In this document: positions 34,101-43,555 of the stretch, one piece after another
Position numbering within the stretch: position 1 is the stretch's first letter
How the letters are laid out: each line of letters starts with the position of its first letter
NCBI RefSeq assembly: GCF_001625565.1
Contig: NZ_AUXS01000022.1
Location: forward strand, 62,001 to 126,000
DNA: 64,000 nucleotides
Direction: 5' to 3'
From: Pseudoalteromonas luteoviolacea NCIMB 1944
GTDB lineage: Bacteria > Pseudomonadota > Gammaproteobacteria > Enterobacterales > Alteromonadaceae
Translations under genes and position numbers: made by a program
The notes under the pieces: generated by a model
Told to the model about the DNA's origin: nothing
The model's input: the letters and a program-made list of their open reading frames with translations, nothing else
Databases searched by the model: none

Positions 34101-35996
34101 TTACATCACTAGCTGACGAATATCGCTCAGGTAGTTTGCAAGTGTCACAGTAAAGCGTGCTGCAAGCGCCCCGTCAATTACACGGTGGTCGTATGAACAG
34201 CTTAGCGGCACCATTAAGCGCGGCTCAAACTCTTTACCATTCCATTTCGGCTTCATCTCAGACTTAGATACACCTAAGATAGCCACTTCTGGCGCATTCA
34301 CGATTGGCGTGAATGACGTACCACCGATACCACCAAGGCTCGAGATTGTGAAACAACCGCCTTGCATGTCAGCAGCAGTCAGCTTACCGTCACGTGCTTT
34401 CTTAGACACTTCCATCAGTTCACGAGAAAGTTCGATGATGCCTTTTTTGTTCACGTCTTTGAATACCGGAACAACCAAGCCATTTGGCGTATCAACCGCC
34501 ACACCGATGTTCACGTATTTCTTCAGAATTAGGCTCTCACCGTCTTCTGATAGTGAAGAGTTAAACGTTGGGAACTCTTCAAGTGCTTTTGCAGCTGCTT
34601 TCATCACGAAGACCAATGGCGTGATTTTCACACCCATTTTCTTCTTCTCAGCCAGCACATTTTGCTCTTTACGGAACGCTTCTAGTGTCGTGATGTCTGC
34701 TTCGTCAAACTGTGTAACGTGCGGGATTTGTACCCAGTTACGGTGTAGATTTGCACCAGAGATCTTTTGAATACGAGATAGCTTCTTCTCTTCAACTTCA
34801 CCAAACTTGCTGAAGTCTACTTTCGGCCAAGGAATTAGACCAAGCTCGCCACCACCTGTGTTGCCACCTTTAGGCAGCTGACCAGATTCAACTTGCTTAA
34901 CTAGCTCTTTCACATAGTTTTGAACGTCTTCTTTAACAACACGGTTCTTACGGCCGGTCGCTTTAACGCGCGCTAGGTTCACACCAAACTCACGTGCTAG
35001 ACGGCGTACAACAGGTGATGCGTGTGCGTACTGATCGTTCGCAACAAATTCATCTTTTTGCGCTGAGGCAGGTGCGGCTGCCGGAGCAGGTTTTGCAGCA
35101 GGAGCTGCTGGTGCCGTCGCTGGCGCAGCTGGTGTTGAAACTGGCGCCGCAGCAGGTGCGCTGCCCGCAGTTTCAAATACGAAGATTAAAGAGCCTGTCG
35201 ATACTTTATCGCCAGCATTTACTTTGATCTCTTTCACAGTGCCTGCAAACGGTGCAGGTACTTCCATAGAAGCCTTATCGCCTTCTACAGTGATAAGAGA
35301 TTGCTCTTCTTCGATTGAATCACCTACTGATACCATGATTTCAGTAACTTCAACTTCATCACCGCCGATATCAGGTACGTGTACTTCTTTCGCTTCTGCT
35401 ACCGCAGCAGGTGCCGCTGCCGGCGCTGGTGCTGCTTCAACAGGCGCTGCTGCTGGCGCGCTGCCTGCAACTTCAAATACGAATACCAAAGAACCTGTTG
35501 ACACTTTACCGCCAACTTCCACTTTGATTTCTTTCACAGTACCAGCAAATGGTGCCGGTACTTCCATAGAAGCCTTATCGCCTTCTACGTTTAAGATTGA
35601 TTGGTCAGCTTCAACGGCTTCGCCCACTGCAACCATGATCTCAGTGACTTCAACTTCGTCGCCACCGATATCAGGCACGTGCACTTCTTTAAGCTCTGCA
35701 GCCGCAGGTGCCGGCGCTGCAGCAGGAGCCGCAGGCGCTTGTGCCGCAGCTGGTGCTTCTGCACCGGCTGCGTCAAAAATCATAATCAAAGAGCCTGTTG
35801 AAACTTTATCGCCTTCAACAACTTTGATTTCTTTTACAGTACCAGCAGCAGCTGCCGGTACTTCCATTGAAGCCTTATCGCCTTCAACTGTGATCAATGA
35901 CTGATCCACTTCAACCGTGTCACCGACGCTTACTAGGAGCTCGGTTACTTCAACCTCATCGGCACCAATATCTGGAACATGAATTTCAATTGACAT
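34101..35996 (-). CDS. aceF: Pyruvate dehydrogenase E2, dihydrolipoamide acetyltransferase
   Basis: A 631-residue E2 core subunit, the same size as the E. coli enzyme. It has three N-terminal lipoyl domains (about 1-75, 107-180 and 208-283), each with the lipoylation motif [11 protein letters not shown], joined by Ala/Pro-rich flexible linkers. A peripheral-subunit binding domain ([20 protein letters not shown], about 328-347) and the catalytic domain follow, with [13 protein letters not shown] near the C-terminus carrying the active-site His and Asp. It transfers acetyl groups from lipoamide to CoA. It starts 11 bp after aceE and is co-transcribed with it. Confidence 0.97.
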   Translation of the reverse strand: MSIEIHVPDIGADEVEVTELLVSVGDTVEVDQSLITVEGDKASMEVPAAAAGTVKEIKVVEGDKVSTGSLIMIFDAAGAEAPAAAQAPAAPAAAPAPAAAELKEVHVPDIGGDEVEVTEIMVAVGEAVEADQSILNVEGDKASMEVPAPFAGTVKEIKVEVGGKVSTGSLVFVFEVAGSAPAAAPVEAAPAPAAAPAAVAEAKEVHVPDIGGDEVEVTEIMVSVGDSIEEEQSLITVEGDKASMEVPAPFAGTVKEIKVNAGDKVSTGSLIFVFETAGSAPAAAPVSTPAAPATAPAAPAAKPAPAAAPASAQKDEFVANDQYAHASPVVRRLAREFGVNLARVKATGRKNRVVKEDVQNYVKELVKQVESGQLPKGGNTGGGELGLIPWPKVDFSKFGEVEEKKLSRIQKISGANLHRNWVQIPHVTQFDEADITTLEAFRKEQNVLAEKKKMGVKITPLVFVMKAAAKALEEFPTFNSSLSEDGESLILKKYVNIGVAVDTPNGLVVPVFKDVNKKGIIELSRELMEVSKKARDGKLTAADMQGGCFTISSLGGIGGTSFTPIVNAPEVAILGVSKSEMKPKWNGKEFEPRLMVPLSCSYDHRVIDGALAARFTVTLANYLSDIRQLVM

Positions 35997-36007
35997 GTTT
36001 TTGCCTC

Positions 36008-38674
36008 TTATGCGTAAAGTGGGTTAGCTTTTGTTGTGTCGATATCAAATTTCTTGATAGCGTCAGCAACAACTGATTTTTCAACCTTGCCCTGTTGAGC
36101 AAGTTCGTTAAGTGCAGCAACAACCACATAACCTGCGTTCACTTCGAAGTGACGACGTAGGTTTTCACGGCTGTCTGAACGACCGTAACCGTCAGTACCT
36201 AGTACTTTATATGAACTACTTGGCATGAATGCACGTACTTGATCTGCATAGTTCTTCATGTAGTCAGTCGCGGCAATTGCTGGAGATTCGCCCAGTACAG
36301 TTGCAATGTAAGGTACTTTTGCATCGGCTTCTGGGTTAAGCATGTTGAAACGCTCAGCGTCTTGGCCGTCACGAGCAAGCTCATTGAATGACGTTACAGA
36401 GAATACATCTGAACCAATGCCGTATTCTTCGCTTAGGATTGCACCCGCTTTACGTACTTCGTTCAAGATTGTGCCTGAACCCATAAGTTGTACGTGTGCT
36501 TTCTCACCTGCGTTTGACTCAAGCTTGTAGATACCTTTACGGATACCTTCTTCAGCGCCTTCAGGCATTGCTGGCTGGTGATAGTTTTCGTTCATCAGCG
36601 TTAGGTAGTAGAACACGTTTTCTTGCTCTGGACCGTACATACGACGGATACCATCTTGCAAGATAACCGCAACTTCAAATACGAACGTTGGGTCGTAAGA
36701 AATACAGTTAGGAATAGTACCCGCTTGAATGTGCGAGTGACCATCTTCGTGCTGTAGACCTTCACCGTTTAGCGTTGTACGACCTGCTGTAGCCCCTAAT
36801 AGGAAACCACGTGCTTGTTGGTCACCCGCCATCCACGCCATGTCGCCAACACGTTGGAAACCGAACATAGAGTAGTAGATGTAGAATGGGATCATCGGTA
36901 AGTCATTGGTGCTGTATGAAGTTGCAGCAGCAACCCATGAAGACATTGCACCAAGCTCGTTGATACCTTCTTGTAGTACCTGACCAGACGTTGCTTCTTT
37001 ATAGTAAGAAACGATGTCGCGATCCTGAGGCGTGTAGTTCTGACCGTGTGGGTTATAAATACCAATTTGACGGAATAGACCTTCCATACCGAAAGTACGC
37101 GCTTCATCAGCAATGATAGGTACGATGTTTTTACCAACACCCTTGTCTTTCAACAAGATATTTAGTGCACGTACATAACCCATTGTGGTTGAGATATCAC
37201 GCTTTTGTTCTTCAAGTAGCGGTTTGAACTGCTCAAGTTTAGGTAGCTCAAGTGCTTGTGTGAAGTTAGGTAGACGCTGTGGCGTGTAACCGTGTAGCGC
37301 TTTACGACGTGAGTGCAGGTATTCGTACTCTGCCGACCCTTCTTTAAGCGTTAGGTACGGTAAGTTTGCAATTTCTTCGTCAGAAACCAGATCTTCTAGA
37401 CCTAGACGTGAGCGTAAGTGCTCAACACTAGACATATCCATTTTCTTAACTTGGTGTGCAATATTCTTACCTTCAGCCGCTTCACCCATGCCGTAACCTT
37501 TAACAGTCTTAGCTAGGATTACCGTTGGACGACCCTTTTCATCTTGCGCCGCTTTAAATGCAGCGAAAAGTTTTGAAGGCTCATGACCACCACGTTTAAG
37601 TGCGAAGATCTCTTCGTCAGTCATGTCTGCAACCAATGCTGCAGTCTCAGGGTAGCGACCGAAGAAGTGCTCACGTACATACGCGCCATCTTTGGCTTTA
37701 TATGTCTGGTAATCACCGTCGATTGTTTCGTTCATCAGCTGAAGAAGCTTGCCCGTTGTGTCTTTGGCAAGTAGCGTATCCCAACCAGAGCCCCAAACCA
37801 CTTTGATCACGTTCCAACCAGCACCTTTGAATAGGCCTTCAAGTTCTTGAATGATCTTACCGTTACCCATTACTGGGCCGTCAAGACGCTGTAGGTTACA
37901 GTTGATCAGGTAACATAGGTTATCTAGCTTCTCACGCGCAGCGAAAGAAATTGCACCGCGTGATTCTGGCTCATCCATCTCACCATCACCTAGGAACGCA
38001 TAAACGCGCTGATCGTTGGTCTCTTTCAGACCTCGACCTTCTAGGTACTTAAGGAAACGAGCTTGATAGATTGATGCGATTGGACCCAGACCCATAGATA
38101 CTGTTGGGAACTGCCAGAACTCAGGCATCAATTTAGGGTGTGGGTATGAAGAAATACCTTTACCGTCTACTTCTTGACGGAAGTTGTCTAACTGCTCTTC
38201 AGTTAAACGACCTTCTAAGAATGCACGCGCGTAGATGCCAGGTGAAATATGACCTTGGTAATAAACTAAATCACCACCATCCTTCTCGTTTGGTGCACGG
38301 AAGAAGTGGTTGAAACACATTTCATAAAATGCTGCTGAAGACTGGTAAGACGCCATGTGGCCGCCTAACTCTAGGTCTTTTTTAGACGCACGAAGTACGA
38401 TCATGATCGCATTCCAACGTACGATAGAGCGGATACGGCGTTCAATCGTGGTATCACCTGGGTAAGCTGGTTCTTGGTCAGCCGGAATGGTATTCACATA
38501 GTTCGTAGTGATACCAGTTGGCATATCCACACCATCTAGGCGGGCTTGCTCTAGCACTTGCTCAAGTAAGAATTGCGCGCGTTCTACGCCTTCTTCTTTT
38601 ACAACTGACTCAAGCGCTTGTAACCACTCTTGGGTTTCTAACGCGTCAACGTCAAACTTATTGACTTCAGACAT
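36008..38674 (-). CDS. aceE: Pyruvate dehydrogenase E1 component
   Basis: An 888-residue homodimeric-type E1 that decarboxylates pyruvate with thiamine diphosphate and acetylates E2. Visible landmarks are the N-terminal [17 protein letters not shown], the substrate block [20 protein letters not shown], the ThDP/Mg motif [14 protein letters not shown] ending in NCNLQ, and the C-terminal [20 protein letters not shown]. Length matches E. coli AceE (887). It lies 102 bp downstream of pdhR in the same direction, with aceF 11 bp further on. Confidence 0.97.
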   Translation of the reverse strand: MSEVNKFDVDALETQEWLQALESVVKEEGVERAQFLLEQVLEQARLDGVDMPTGITTNYVNTIPADQEPAYPGDTTIERRIRSIVRWNAIMIVLRASKKDLELGGHMASYQSSAAFYEMCFNHFFRAPNEKDGGDLVYYQGHISPGIYARAFLEGRLTEEQLDNFRQEVDGKGISSYPHPKLMPEFWQFPTVSMGLGPIASIYQARFLKYLEGRGLKETNDQRVYAFLGDGEMDEPESRGAISFAAREKLDNLCYLINCNLQRLDGPVMGNGKIIQELEGLFKGAGWNVIKVVWGSGWDTLLAKDTTGKLLQLMNETIDGDYQTYKAKDGAYVREHFFGRYPETAALVADMTDEEIFALKRGGHEPSKLFAAFKAAQDEKGRPTVILAKTVKGYGMGEAAEGKNIAHQVKKMDMSSVEHLRSRLGLEDLVSDEEIANLPYLTLKEGSAEYEYLHSRRKALHGYTPQRLPNFTQALELPKLEQFKPLLEEQKRDISTTMGYVRALNILLKDKGVGKNIVPIIADEARTFGMEGLFRQIGIYNPHGQNYTPQDRDIVSYYKEATSGQVLQEGINELGAMSSWVAAATSYSTNDLPMIPFYIYYSMFGFQRVGDMAWMAGDQQARGFLLGATAGRTTLNGEGLQHEDGHSHIQAGTIPNCISYDPTFVFEVAVILQDGIRRMYGPEQENVFYYLTLMNENYHQPAMPEGAEEGIRKGIYKLESNAGEKAHVQLMGSGTILNEVRKAGAILSEEYGIGSDVFSVTSFNELARDGQDAERFNMLNPEADAKVPYIATVLGESPAIAATDYMKNYADQVRAFMPSSSYKVLGTDGYGRSDSRENLRRHFEVNAGYVVVAALNELAQQGKVEKSVVADAIKKFDIDTTKANPLYA

Positions 38675-38776
38675 ATGGAGTGTTCCTTATGTTTTAAATG
38701 CAAATTTATTCAATGCGTCAATGACGCAATCGAGCATAATTGCCCGATTTTGCTTAAAAAGACCGAATTTACCTAA

Positions 38777-39526
38777 CTATTGCTGCTTGGTACGGCGCAG
38801 ACTTCGCTCAATACGAGAGCGCTCTCTGCCCGCTTCTAGTAATGCTTCTTCGATGAAAGCAAGGTGTGCGTTACTCGCAAGCCTTGCCTTTTCTGGATCC
38901 CCTTGGATCACAGCGTCCATCAATACCGCACGGTGCTGCGCAAGCTGCTCGCTTACGTCTGACTTTTGCACCAATACAGTTAAGTTTTGCAATACATTTT
39001 GCTCAAGTAATGACTGCATCCCACGCACCAAATGCAGTAACACCACATTATGTGACGCTTCTGCTACAGTGAAATGAAATGCATTGATTGCTTTGGCTTT
39101 CAGGGCTAAATCATCCCCGACCTCTGCAATGTTGTCATAACTTTGTTTGACTTTATCCATATCATTGTCGGTGCCTCGAAGTGCCGCGTAATACGCTGCA
39201 ATTCCTTCAAGAGCATGACGGAATTCAAGTAAGTCAAACTGAGACTCAGGGTGTTTACTGATCAAGTCAAAAAGCGGATCAGTTAAGCCTTCTTCTAGCT
39301 GATTTTTGACGTACGTGCCACCACCTTGGCGACGTGTCACTAACCCTTTGGCTTCGAGTTTTTGAATCGCCTCTCGTAACGACGGGCGGGATACTTCAAA
39401 CTGCTTAGCAAGCTCTCGTTCCGGTGGAAGCTTTTCTCCTGGAAGCAATGATCCTTCTAAAATCATGTTTTCCAGTTGCTCTAAAATCACATCCGAGAGT
39501 TTCGCAGCTTTAATTTTCAAAGACAT
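38777..39526 (-). CDS. pdhR: Pyruvate dehydrogenase repressor PdhR
   Basis: A 249-residue GntR/FadR-subfamily repressor. The N-terminal winged helix (LPGEKLPPERELAKQFEVSR, then PSLREAIQKLEAKGLVTRRQ) is followed by an all-helical FCD effector domain (LLEFRHALEGIAAYYAALRG; FHFTVAEASHN with metal-binding His). It senses pyruvate in E. coli. The frame extends upstream to 39610, but the ATG at 39526 gives the family N-terminus. It is the first gene of the pdh operon, and TTGGTCATACCAA lies about 125 bp upstream, fitting autorepression. Confidence 0.93.
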   Translation of the reverse strand: MSLKIKAAKLSDVILEQLENMILEGSLLPGEKLPPERELAKQFEVSRPSLREAIQKLEAKGLVTRRQGGGTYVKNQLEEGLTDPLFDLISKHPESQFDLLEFRHALEGIAAYYAALRGTDNDMDKVKQSYDNIAEVGDDLALKAKAINAFHFTVAEASHNVVLLHLVRGMQSLLEQNVLQNLTVLVQKSDVSEQLAQHRAVLMDAVIQGDPEKARLASNAHLAFIEEALLEAGRERSRIERSLRRTKQQ

Positions 39527-39650
39527 TGATAACACGCCAATTTGGGTTTTATATCCACCAGCTAAAAATAAAGCCCCTACGTTAAACCGTAAGTCTTTAA
39601 AACTTAGCAATATTTACTTAATTATTTAGTATATTGAGACCAGTCAGGTA

Positions 39651-39668
39651 AATTGGTCATACCAAATT
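39651..39668. promoter_or_regulatory. PdhR operator
   Basis: AATTGGTCATACCAAATT contains TTGGT-NNN-ACCAA, the core of the E. coli PdhR consensus (AATTGGTNNNACCAATT). It lies about 125 bp upstream of the pdhR start codon. Confidence 0.85.
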
Positions 39669-39799
39669 TGGACATTAAGTTACCAAAATCAAGCTCGGCT
39701 GTCAAAAATACACCTTTTCATCACTTTTAATGTCCTTTTTTTGACATCCATTCAGATTAAACTTTATACAATTAAAATTGATTGCAAAGAAAAATAAAA

Positions 39800-39812
39800 A
39801 TGGTCAGACCAG
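39800..39812. promoter_or_regulatory. Second PdhR/GntR-like palindrome
   Basis: TGGTCAGACCA at 39801-39811 repeats the TGGT-NNN-ACCA core, about 148 bp further from pdhR. It is weaker than the first since the outer TT/AA are missing; it could be a second PdhR site or belong to another FCD regulator. Confidence 0.45.
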
Positions 39813-39904
39813 AGTGTCATAGTAGCAAAAGGTGAATAAAAGTGAGTTGGAAAAATAAACAAGAGATAAAGTTGTAAGGATGTGATGAGTTAGACCGAAT
39901 GGTC

Positions 39905-39949
39905 GCTGGAAGCAAGGTCTATTTCATAACGAAACACACCGCTTCCAGC
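39905..39949 (-). repeat. Long hairpin downstream of peptide 2
   Basis: GCTGGAAGC and GCTTCCAGC form 9-bp perfect arms around a 27-nt centre that itself can pair partly (GGT/ACC, TTTC/GAAA with an ATAAC loop). It starts 11 bp after the peptide stop on the minus strand and is the likely transcript end or a stabilising structure; no T-tract follows. Confidence 0.55.
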
Positions 39950-39960
39950 TTAAGACTAGC

Positions 39961-40104
39961 TTACTTAATGACGACGTCGCATGCTTCGATACCACTGCAA
40001 ACAAAGTCACTTACTCCACCACCAACAGCCTTGGTTTTGTGTGATGCAAGCACTTTATCATCGTTAAGTGCTTTGAGGTTTTTTTTGATAAGTTTAATTT
40101 TCAT
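39961..40104 (-). CDS. 47-aa precursor-like peptide with GG-type leader (peptide 2)
   Basis: A tiny gene with a strong ribosome site (AAAAGGA, 8 nt before ATG). The product begins MKIKLIKKNLKALNDDKV, continues LASHKTKAVGGG and ends in a tail VSDFVCSGIEACDVVIK with two Cys. The leader matches that of peptide 1 (31548-31688) at 13 of the first 30 positions without gaps, including K.L.K...K.L and T.AV.G; the tails do not match. A double-glycine leader plus a short Cys-bearing core suggests an exported or modified peptide. It lies 129 bp downstream of serB on the same strand and may be read from it. Its leader is occupied by six 8-bp repeats. No maturation genes are adjacent. Confidence 0.78.
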   Translation of the reverse strand: MKIKLIKKNLKALNDDKVLASHKTKAVGGGVSDFVCSGIEACDVVIK

Positions 40105-40115
40105 CGTTACTATCC

Positions 40116-40163
40116 TTTTGTTGTTTTGTTGTTTTGTTGTTTTGTTGTTTTGTTGTTTTGTTG
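40116..40163 (-). repeat. Six tandem copies of an 8-bp unit in the peptide 2 leader
   Basis: TTTTGTTG (plus strand), or CAACAAAA on the coding strand, is repeated six times perfectly over 48 bp. The last AAAA of the array forms the start of the AAAAGGA ribosome site of peptide 2. Arrays like this change copy number by slippage. A change would alter leader length and structure but not the reading frame. Confidence 0.95.
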
Positions 40164-40233
40164 TTATTTTTTCAACCCAAGTATGTGAGTCGCTACCAAT
40201 TCTATCGATACAAACCCATATTTGGTGTGTACA

Positions 40234-41271
40234 TTATGATTTAATTCCATCAGGCATAGGCACTGTTAGAAAGTACAGTAACTGCAGTAAAGACCCATCA
40301 CAAATTGCAGCATCCGCTTGCTCCACAACCTTCGGCTTACCATGTACAGCCACCCCTAAATCGGCCGCCGCCATCATTACTAAATCATTGGCACCATCAC
40401 CAATGGCTAAGGTTTGCCCCGCACCAATATCGTAACGGCTGCGCAAACTCTCTAGTACTTGCGCCTTTTTATCAGCATCAACTACCTCACCAATAACTCG
40501 ACCAGTTAACTTTTGATCTTCAATTTCTAGAGTATTGGCAAACACATGATCTAACCCCAATCGAACCTGCAATGCCTCTGCAAACCAAGTAAACCCGCCG
40601 GAAGCAATTGCCAATCGCCAATCGTGCGACTTTAGTATTTCACATAAAGGTTTAATCCCCGCCATCAAAGGCAGATCTTCTTTAAGTGGGGAAATCAAGC
40701 TCAGCTCAATACCCTTTAATTTCGCTACGCGTTTATACAAACTGTCGCTAAATGCCAATTTGCCTGCCATTGCTTCTGCGGTTACCGAGGCCACTTCGTC
40801 ATATACATCTGCAAGACGGGCTATTTCATCAATACACTCTATTTCAATCGCTGTTGAGTCCATATCCATCACCAACAGCCCAGGTTTAAGTAGTTGAGGC
40901 AAACTAGGTAATATTGCCCCTTGACACCCCACTGTCTGAGCCGCTTGCCGGACAGCCGTTTTGGATAATTCATCAAGGTGTTGCAAGCAAACTTCTATTG
41001 CGATGCCAATTGGCAGATCATCGTGGGCTTTAAAAGCACACAGACTGATAAACGTTAAGTGCTCTGATGAAAGCATGTCGATAAATTGCACCAACGAGGT
41101 ACCCGTGACACTAGCGCCAAATAAAACGATGTATTGCGACTTGGCCTCTGTTAACCCACTCTCTTTAGCAGATTGGGCATTTCCAAATTCGTACCACTTT
41201 GATAAGGTAAGTTGATTTTCAACAGGGCGGACATCGAATTGGTCGACATCAATGATATTTTGCATTGGCAT
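40234..41271 (-). CDS. serB: Phosphoserine phosphatase SerB
   Basis: A 345-residue HAD phosphatase for the last step of serine synthesis. An N-terminal ACT-like region (about 1-130, with VLFGASVTGTSLVQFIDML) is followed by HAD motif I LLVMDMDSTAIEIECIDEIA (about 152-171), motif II AIASGGF, and the C-terminal AIGDGANDLVMMAAADLG motif. These match E. coli SerB, which also has an extra N-terminal region. It is divergent from the smp-like gene, as in E. coli, and may share a transcript with peptide 2 downstream. Confidence 0.95.
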   Translation of the reverse strand: MPMQNIIDVDQFDVRPVENQLTLSKWYEFGNAQSAKESGLTEAKSQYIVLFGASVTGTSLVQFIDMLSSEHLTFISLCAFKAHDDLPIGIAIEVCLQHLDELSKTAVRQAAQTVGCQGAILPSLPQLLKPGLLVMDMDSTAIEIECIDEIARLADVYDEVASVTAEAMAGKLAFSDSLYKRVAKLKGIELSLISPLKEDLPLMAGIKPLCEILKSHDWRLAIASGGFTWFAEALQVRLGLDHVFANTLEIEDQKLTGRVIGEVVDADKKAQVLESLRSRYDIGAGQTLAIGDGANDLVMMAAADLGVAVHGKPKVVEQADAAICDGSLLQLLYFLTVPMPDGIKS

Positions 41272-41344
41272 TGAGCACTCCTAATAACGGTATAGGCTCT
41301 TTTTAACATCTAATGAAAATAATGTCAGCCAACAACCTGTAACT

Positions 41345-41992
41345 ATGAAAAATACACAAGCACATGCTTTTTTAAAATCTTCACAAAGTAAACGTTTACT
41401 GAGACTCACGATTGCAGCAGGCTGCTTGCTCGCGCTACTGTGGATAGCAACCAATACCAGTTTTCGCTCTCACCAGTTGCTGCATACCAATGCTAATCAC
41501 ACAGGGCAAAGCTTGGTCCAACAATTTGCACTCAATGCCGCTGAGCCACTGTCGCGTATGGACACACCAAGGCTCAGAGCCATGAGCAACCACTTGGCCA
41601 GCGATCAGTACGTGCTCTCTGTTGCTGTGTATAACCAAAGTGGTCTATTTCTGATAGGCAACGACGGCATGACCGAGGCGCCTGAATTTAAAGGTTTGCC
41701 TGACGGGTTAGCTGGCATCAATCCAAGCAAAGATGCCATCGTTGGAAAGATTGTAGACAACCAACAAACTATCGGCTTTGTCAGCATAGAATATCTTACC
41801 GACGCAGCCATGAGTGAAAGTCATAAACACTTCCATCAACTGGGCCGAATCGTACTATTAATGTTGCTTATTGTCGGCGTATTTACTTGGCAAATAGGCC
41901 GAGCGCTAACTCGCCGTGATGTCAAAAAGCAAATAAAAAAAGGCGCGCAAGAAGCCAGTTTGATGGAAGATGAGGAAGACAACGAATCATGA
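41345..41992 (+). CDS. Smp/YtjB (AhpA-like) family membrane protein
   Basis: A 215-residue protein with two transmembrane helices (about 18-38 and 168-185) around a periplasmic domain (about 40-165, with SVAVYNQSGLFL and IGFVSIEYLT). The basic and acidic C-terminal tail (RRDVKKQIKKGAQE, then EDEEDNES) is cytoplasmic. Size, topology and divergence from serB match E. coli YtjB (Smp). The function of the family is not settled. The periplasmic part resembles a sensor domain without an output module. Confidence 0.75.
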   Translation: MKNTQAHAFLKSSQSKRLLRLTIAAGCLLALLWIATNTSFRSHQLLHTNANHTGQSLVQQFALNAAEPLSRMDTPRLRAMSNHLASDQYVLSVAVYNQSGLFLIGNDGMTEAPEFKGLPDGLAGINPSKDAIVGKIVDNQQTIGFVSIEYLTDAAMSESHKHFHQLGRIVLLMLLIVGVFTWQIGRALTRRDVKKQIKKGAQEASLMEDEEDNES

Positions 41993-42047
41993 CTTCCTGT
42001 CTGTCATTTTGCACTTATCATATCGAGCTTACCGATTAAAACGAATA

Positions 42048-42812
42048 TCAAATTGAAAAAAGCTCACATGACGACGCGTAAAGTGACAACGCAATTTCTT
42101 CTTTAGGTTCACTGCGTAATTGGCATACATGCTTAAAAACATCCATCAACCGCGCTGGCGTATTGATCTGCCCCTGATAGCCAAAAACGGGCATTGATGG
42201 CGCATCAGTTTCAATTACAAAGCTAGACAATGGCAATGCACTCACCACATCTCGGGTCTTTTTCGCCCGCGGATAGGTGATAGTACCACCCAGACCAAGT
42301 TTAAACCCTAAATTGACATAATATTGAGCTTGTTGCCGAGAACCCGAAAAGGCATGGATCACACCACCAAACTTAGGTTTTGTTTGCTTGAATGATTGCG
42401 CAATTAGATGATGGCTTTGGCGATGGTGCACAATCAAGGGCAACTCTAACGTATTAGCCAGTTGGATGTGATCAGTAAAAATTGCCTGTTGTAGGGGCAG
42501 ATCTGCACATTGACTATCAATACCGCACTCGCCAATGGCCACCAACCTCTCTCTATGGCGTGTTGCCAAATCAGCCAACTGCGCCATTTCTTGGCGGCTA
42601 TCTGGTGTCAAAAAATATGGGTGTAGACCAAACGCAATATGGCAGCACGAATACACTTGTTGAAAATCTATTAAACGTTTGCACTGTGCCAGAGAAACTC
42701 CTGGCACAATCAGCTTTTCGATGCCAAAAGACGCAGCGTCTGCAATTTGCAGAGTGATGTTGTCGGCAAACTCTGCAAAATCTAAATGGCAATGGCTATC
42801 GATAAATCGCAT
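42048..42812 (-). CDS. TatD-family metal-dependent hydrolase, YjjV type
   Basis: A 254-residue TIM-barrel metalloprotein of the TatD DNase family. Metal ligands are visible in FIDSHCHLDF (residues 3-12), AIGECGID (Glu near 92), IVHHRQSH (His near 127), HAFSGS and ETDAPSMP (Asp near 203). GGTITYPRAKKTRDV matches E. coli YjjV closely. Deoxyribonuclease or related phosphodiester hydrolysis is likely. The start codon lies one base beyond the pdxH stop codon, so the two are in one unit. Confidence 0.88.
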   Translation of the reverse strand: MRFIDSHCHLDFAEFADNITLQIADAASFGIEKLIVPGVSLAQCKRLIDFQQVYSCCHIAFGLHPYFLTPDSRQEMAQLADLATRHRERLVAIGECGIDSQCADLPLQQAIFTDHIQLANTLELPLIVHHRQSHHLIAQSFKQTKPKFGGVIHAFSGSRQQAQYYVNLGFKLGLGGTITYPRAKKTRDVVSALPLSSFVIETDAPSMPVFGYQGQINTPARLMDVFKHVCQLRSEPKEEIALSLYASSCELFSI

Positions 42813-43454
42813 TTACGGATTTAGACGTTCAATCGACCAGCTGTCATCTGGTTGTTTTACGTACATGAAACGGTCGTGAAGTCGATGCTCTCCACCTTGC
42901 CAGAACTCTATTTTATGAGGCACAACACAATACCCGCCCCAAAAGTCCGGTAGTGGAATATCACCCTTAGCAAACTTACTTTTCATATTTTGGAATGTTT
43001 GCATCAAAGCTTGTCGAGACGAAACTGGACGGGATTGTTGAGATGCCCACGCCGCCAGCTGACTCTCTTTAGGGCGAGACAAAAAGTATTTCGCCACAGC
43101 AGCGGTACTTAACGGCTGAGCTTCTCCGTATACAATCACTTGTCGCTCAATTGCATGCCATGGAAAGTGCAGAGATATCTTGTTATTGATAGCTAAATCT
43201 TGTGCCTTTTTTGAACCCGTGTTGGTAAAAAATACAAAGCCATTTTGATCCAGGTTTTTCAACAACACAATACGCTGTGACGGCTGGCCTTGTGCATCCA
43301 CCGTTGCCACAACCATGGCAGTTGGATCCGCTGTAAACTTTGCATCAACGGCTTGTTGTAGCCAAATTTCAAACTGTTCAATTGGATTATCTTTAAGCGC
43401 TTCTCGACGCAACCCATCCTGCACATACTCTCTGCGGATATCATCTAATTTCAT
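42813..43454 (-). CDS. pdxH: Pyridoxamine 5'-phosphate oxidase
   Basis: A 213-residue FMN enzyme that makes pyridoxal phosphate. It has [37 protein letters not shown] (FMN binding), [17 protein letters not shown] and the C-terminal [16 protein letters not shown] then IERLNP, all standard PdxH signatures at normal length. It is followed directly by the TatD-like gene and preceded by the argS terminator. Confidence 0.96.
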   Translation of the reverse strand: MKLDDIRREYVQDGLRREALKDNPIEQFEIWLQQAVDAKFTADPTAMVVATVDAQGQPSQRIVLLKNLDQNGFVFFTNTGSKKAQDLAINNKISLHFPWHAIERQVIVYGEAQPLSTAAVAKYFLSRPKESQLAAWASQQSRPVSSRQALMQTFQNMKSKFAKGDIPLPDFWGGYCVVPHKIEFWQGGEHRLHDRFMYVKQPDDSWSIERLNP

Positions 43455-43505
43455 CTTGGCGATTCCTTAGCATATTAAAAAGGTGCTTACTCTCATCAGT
43501 AAACA

Positions 43506-43531
43506 AAAAGCCGCCTAAAGTGGCGGCTTTT
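43506..43531 (-). terminator. Bidirectional terminator after argS
   Basis: AAAAGCCGCC, a 6-nt loop, GGCGGCTTTT: a 10-bp stem flanked by A and T tracts. On the minus strand it ends argS and separates it from pdxH. Confidence 0.92.
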
Positions 43532-43555
43532 ACAACATTAACCAATCAATGGAGC

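Larger units (their letters stand above)
39527..39904. other. Regulatory region upstream of pdhR
   Basis: AT-rich space with two PdhR-like palindromes (39651-39668 and 39800-39812). There is no ORF of note apart from short shadows. The pdh operon promoter should lie here, but I could not pair a convincing -35 and -10. Confidence 0.5.

Noticed and set aside
35224..35904. 226-codon plus-strand frame
   Set aside because: It is the antisense shadow of the repeated lipoyl domains and Ala/Pro linkers of aceF.
40116..40163. CRISPR-like or satellite array
   Set aside because: The unit is 8 bp without spacers, so it is a simple tandem repeat.
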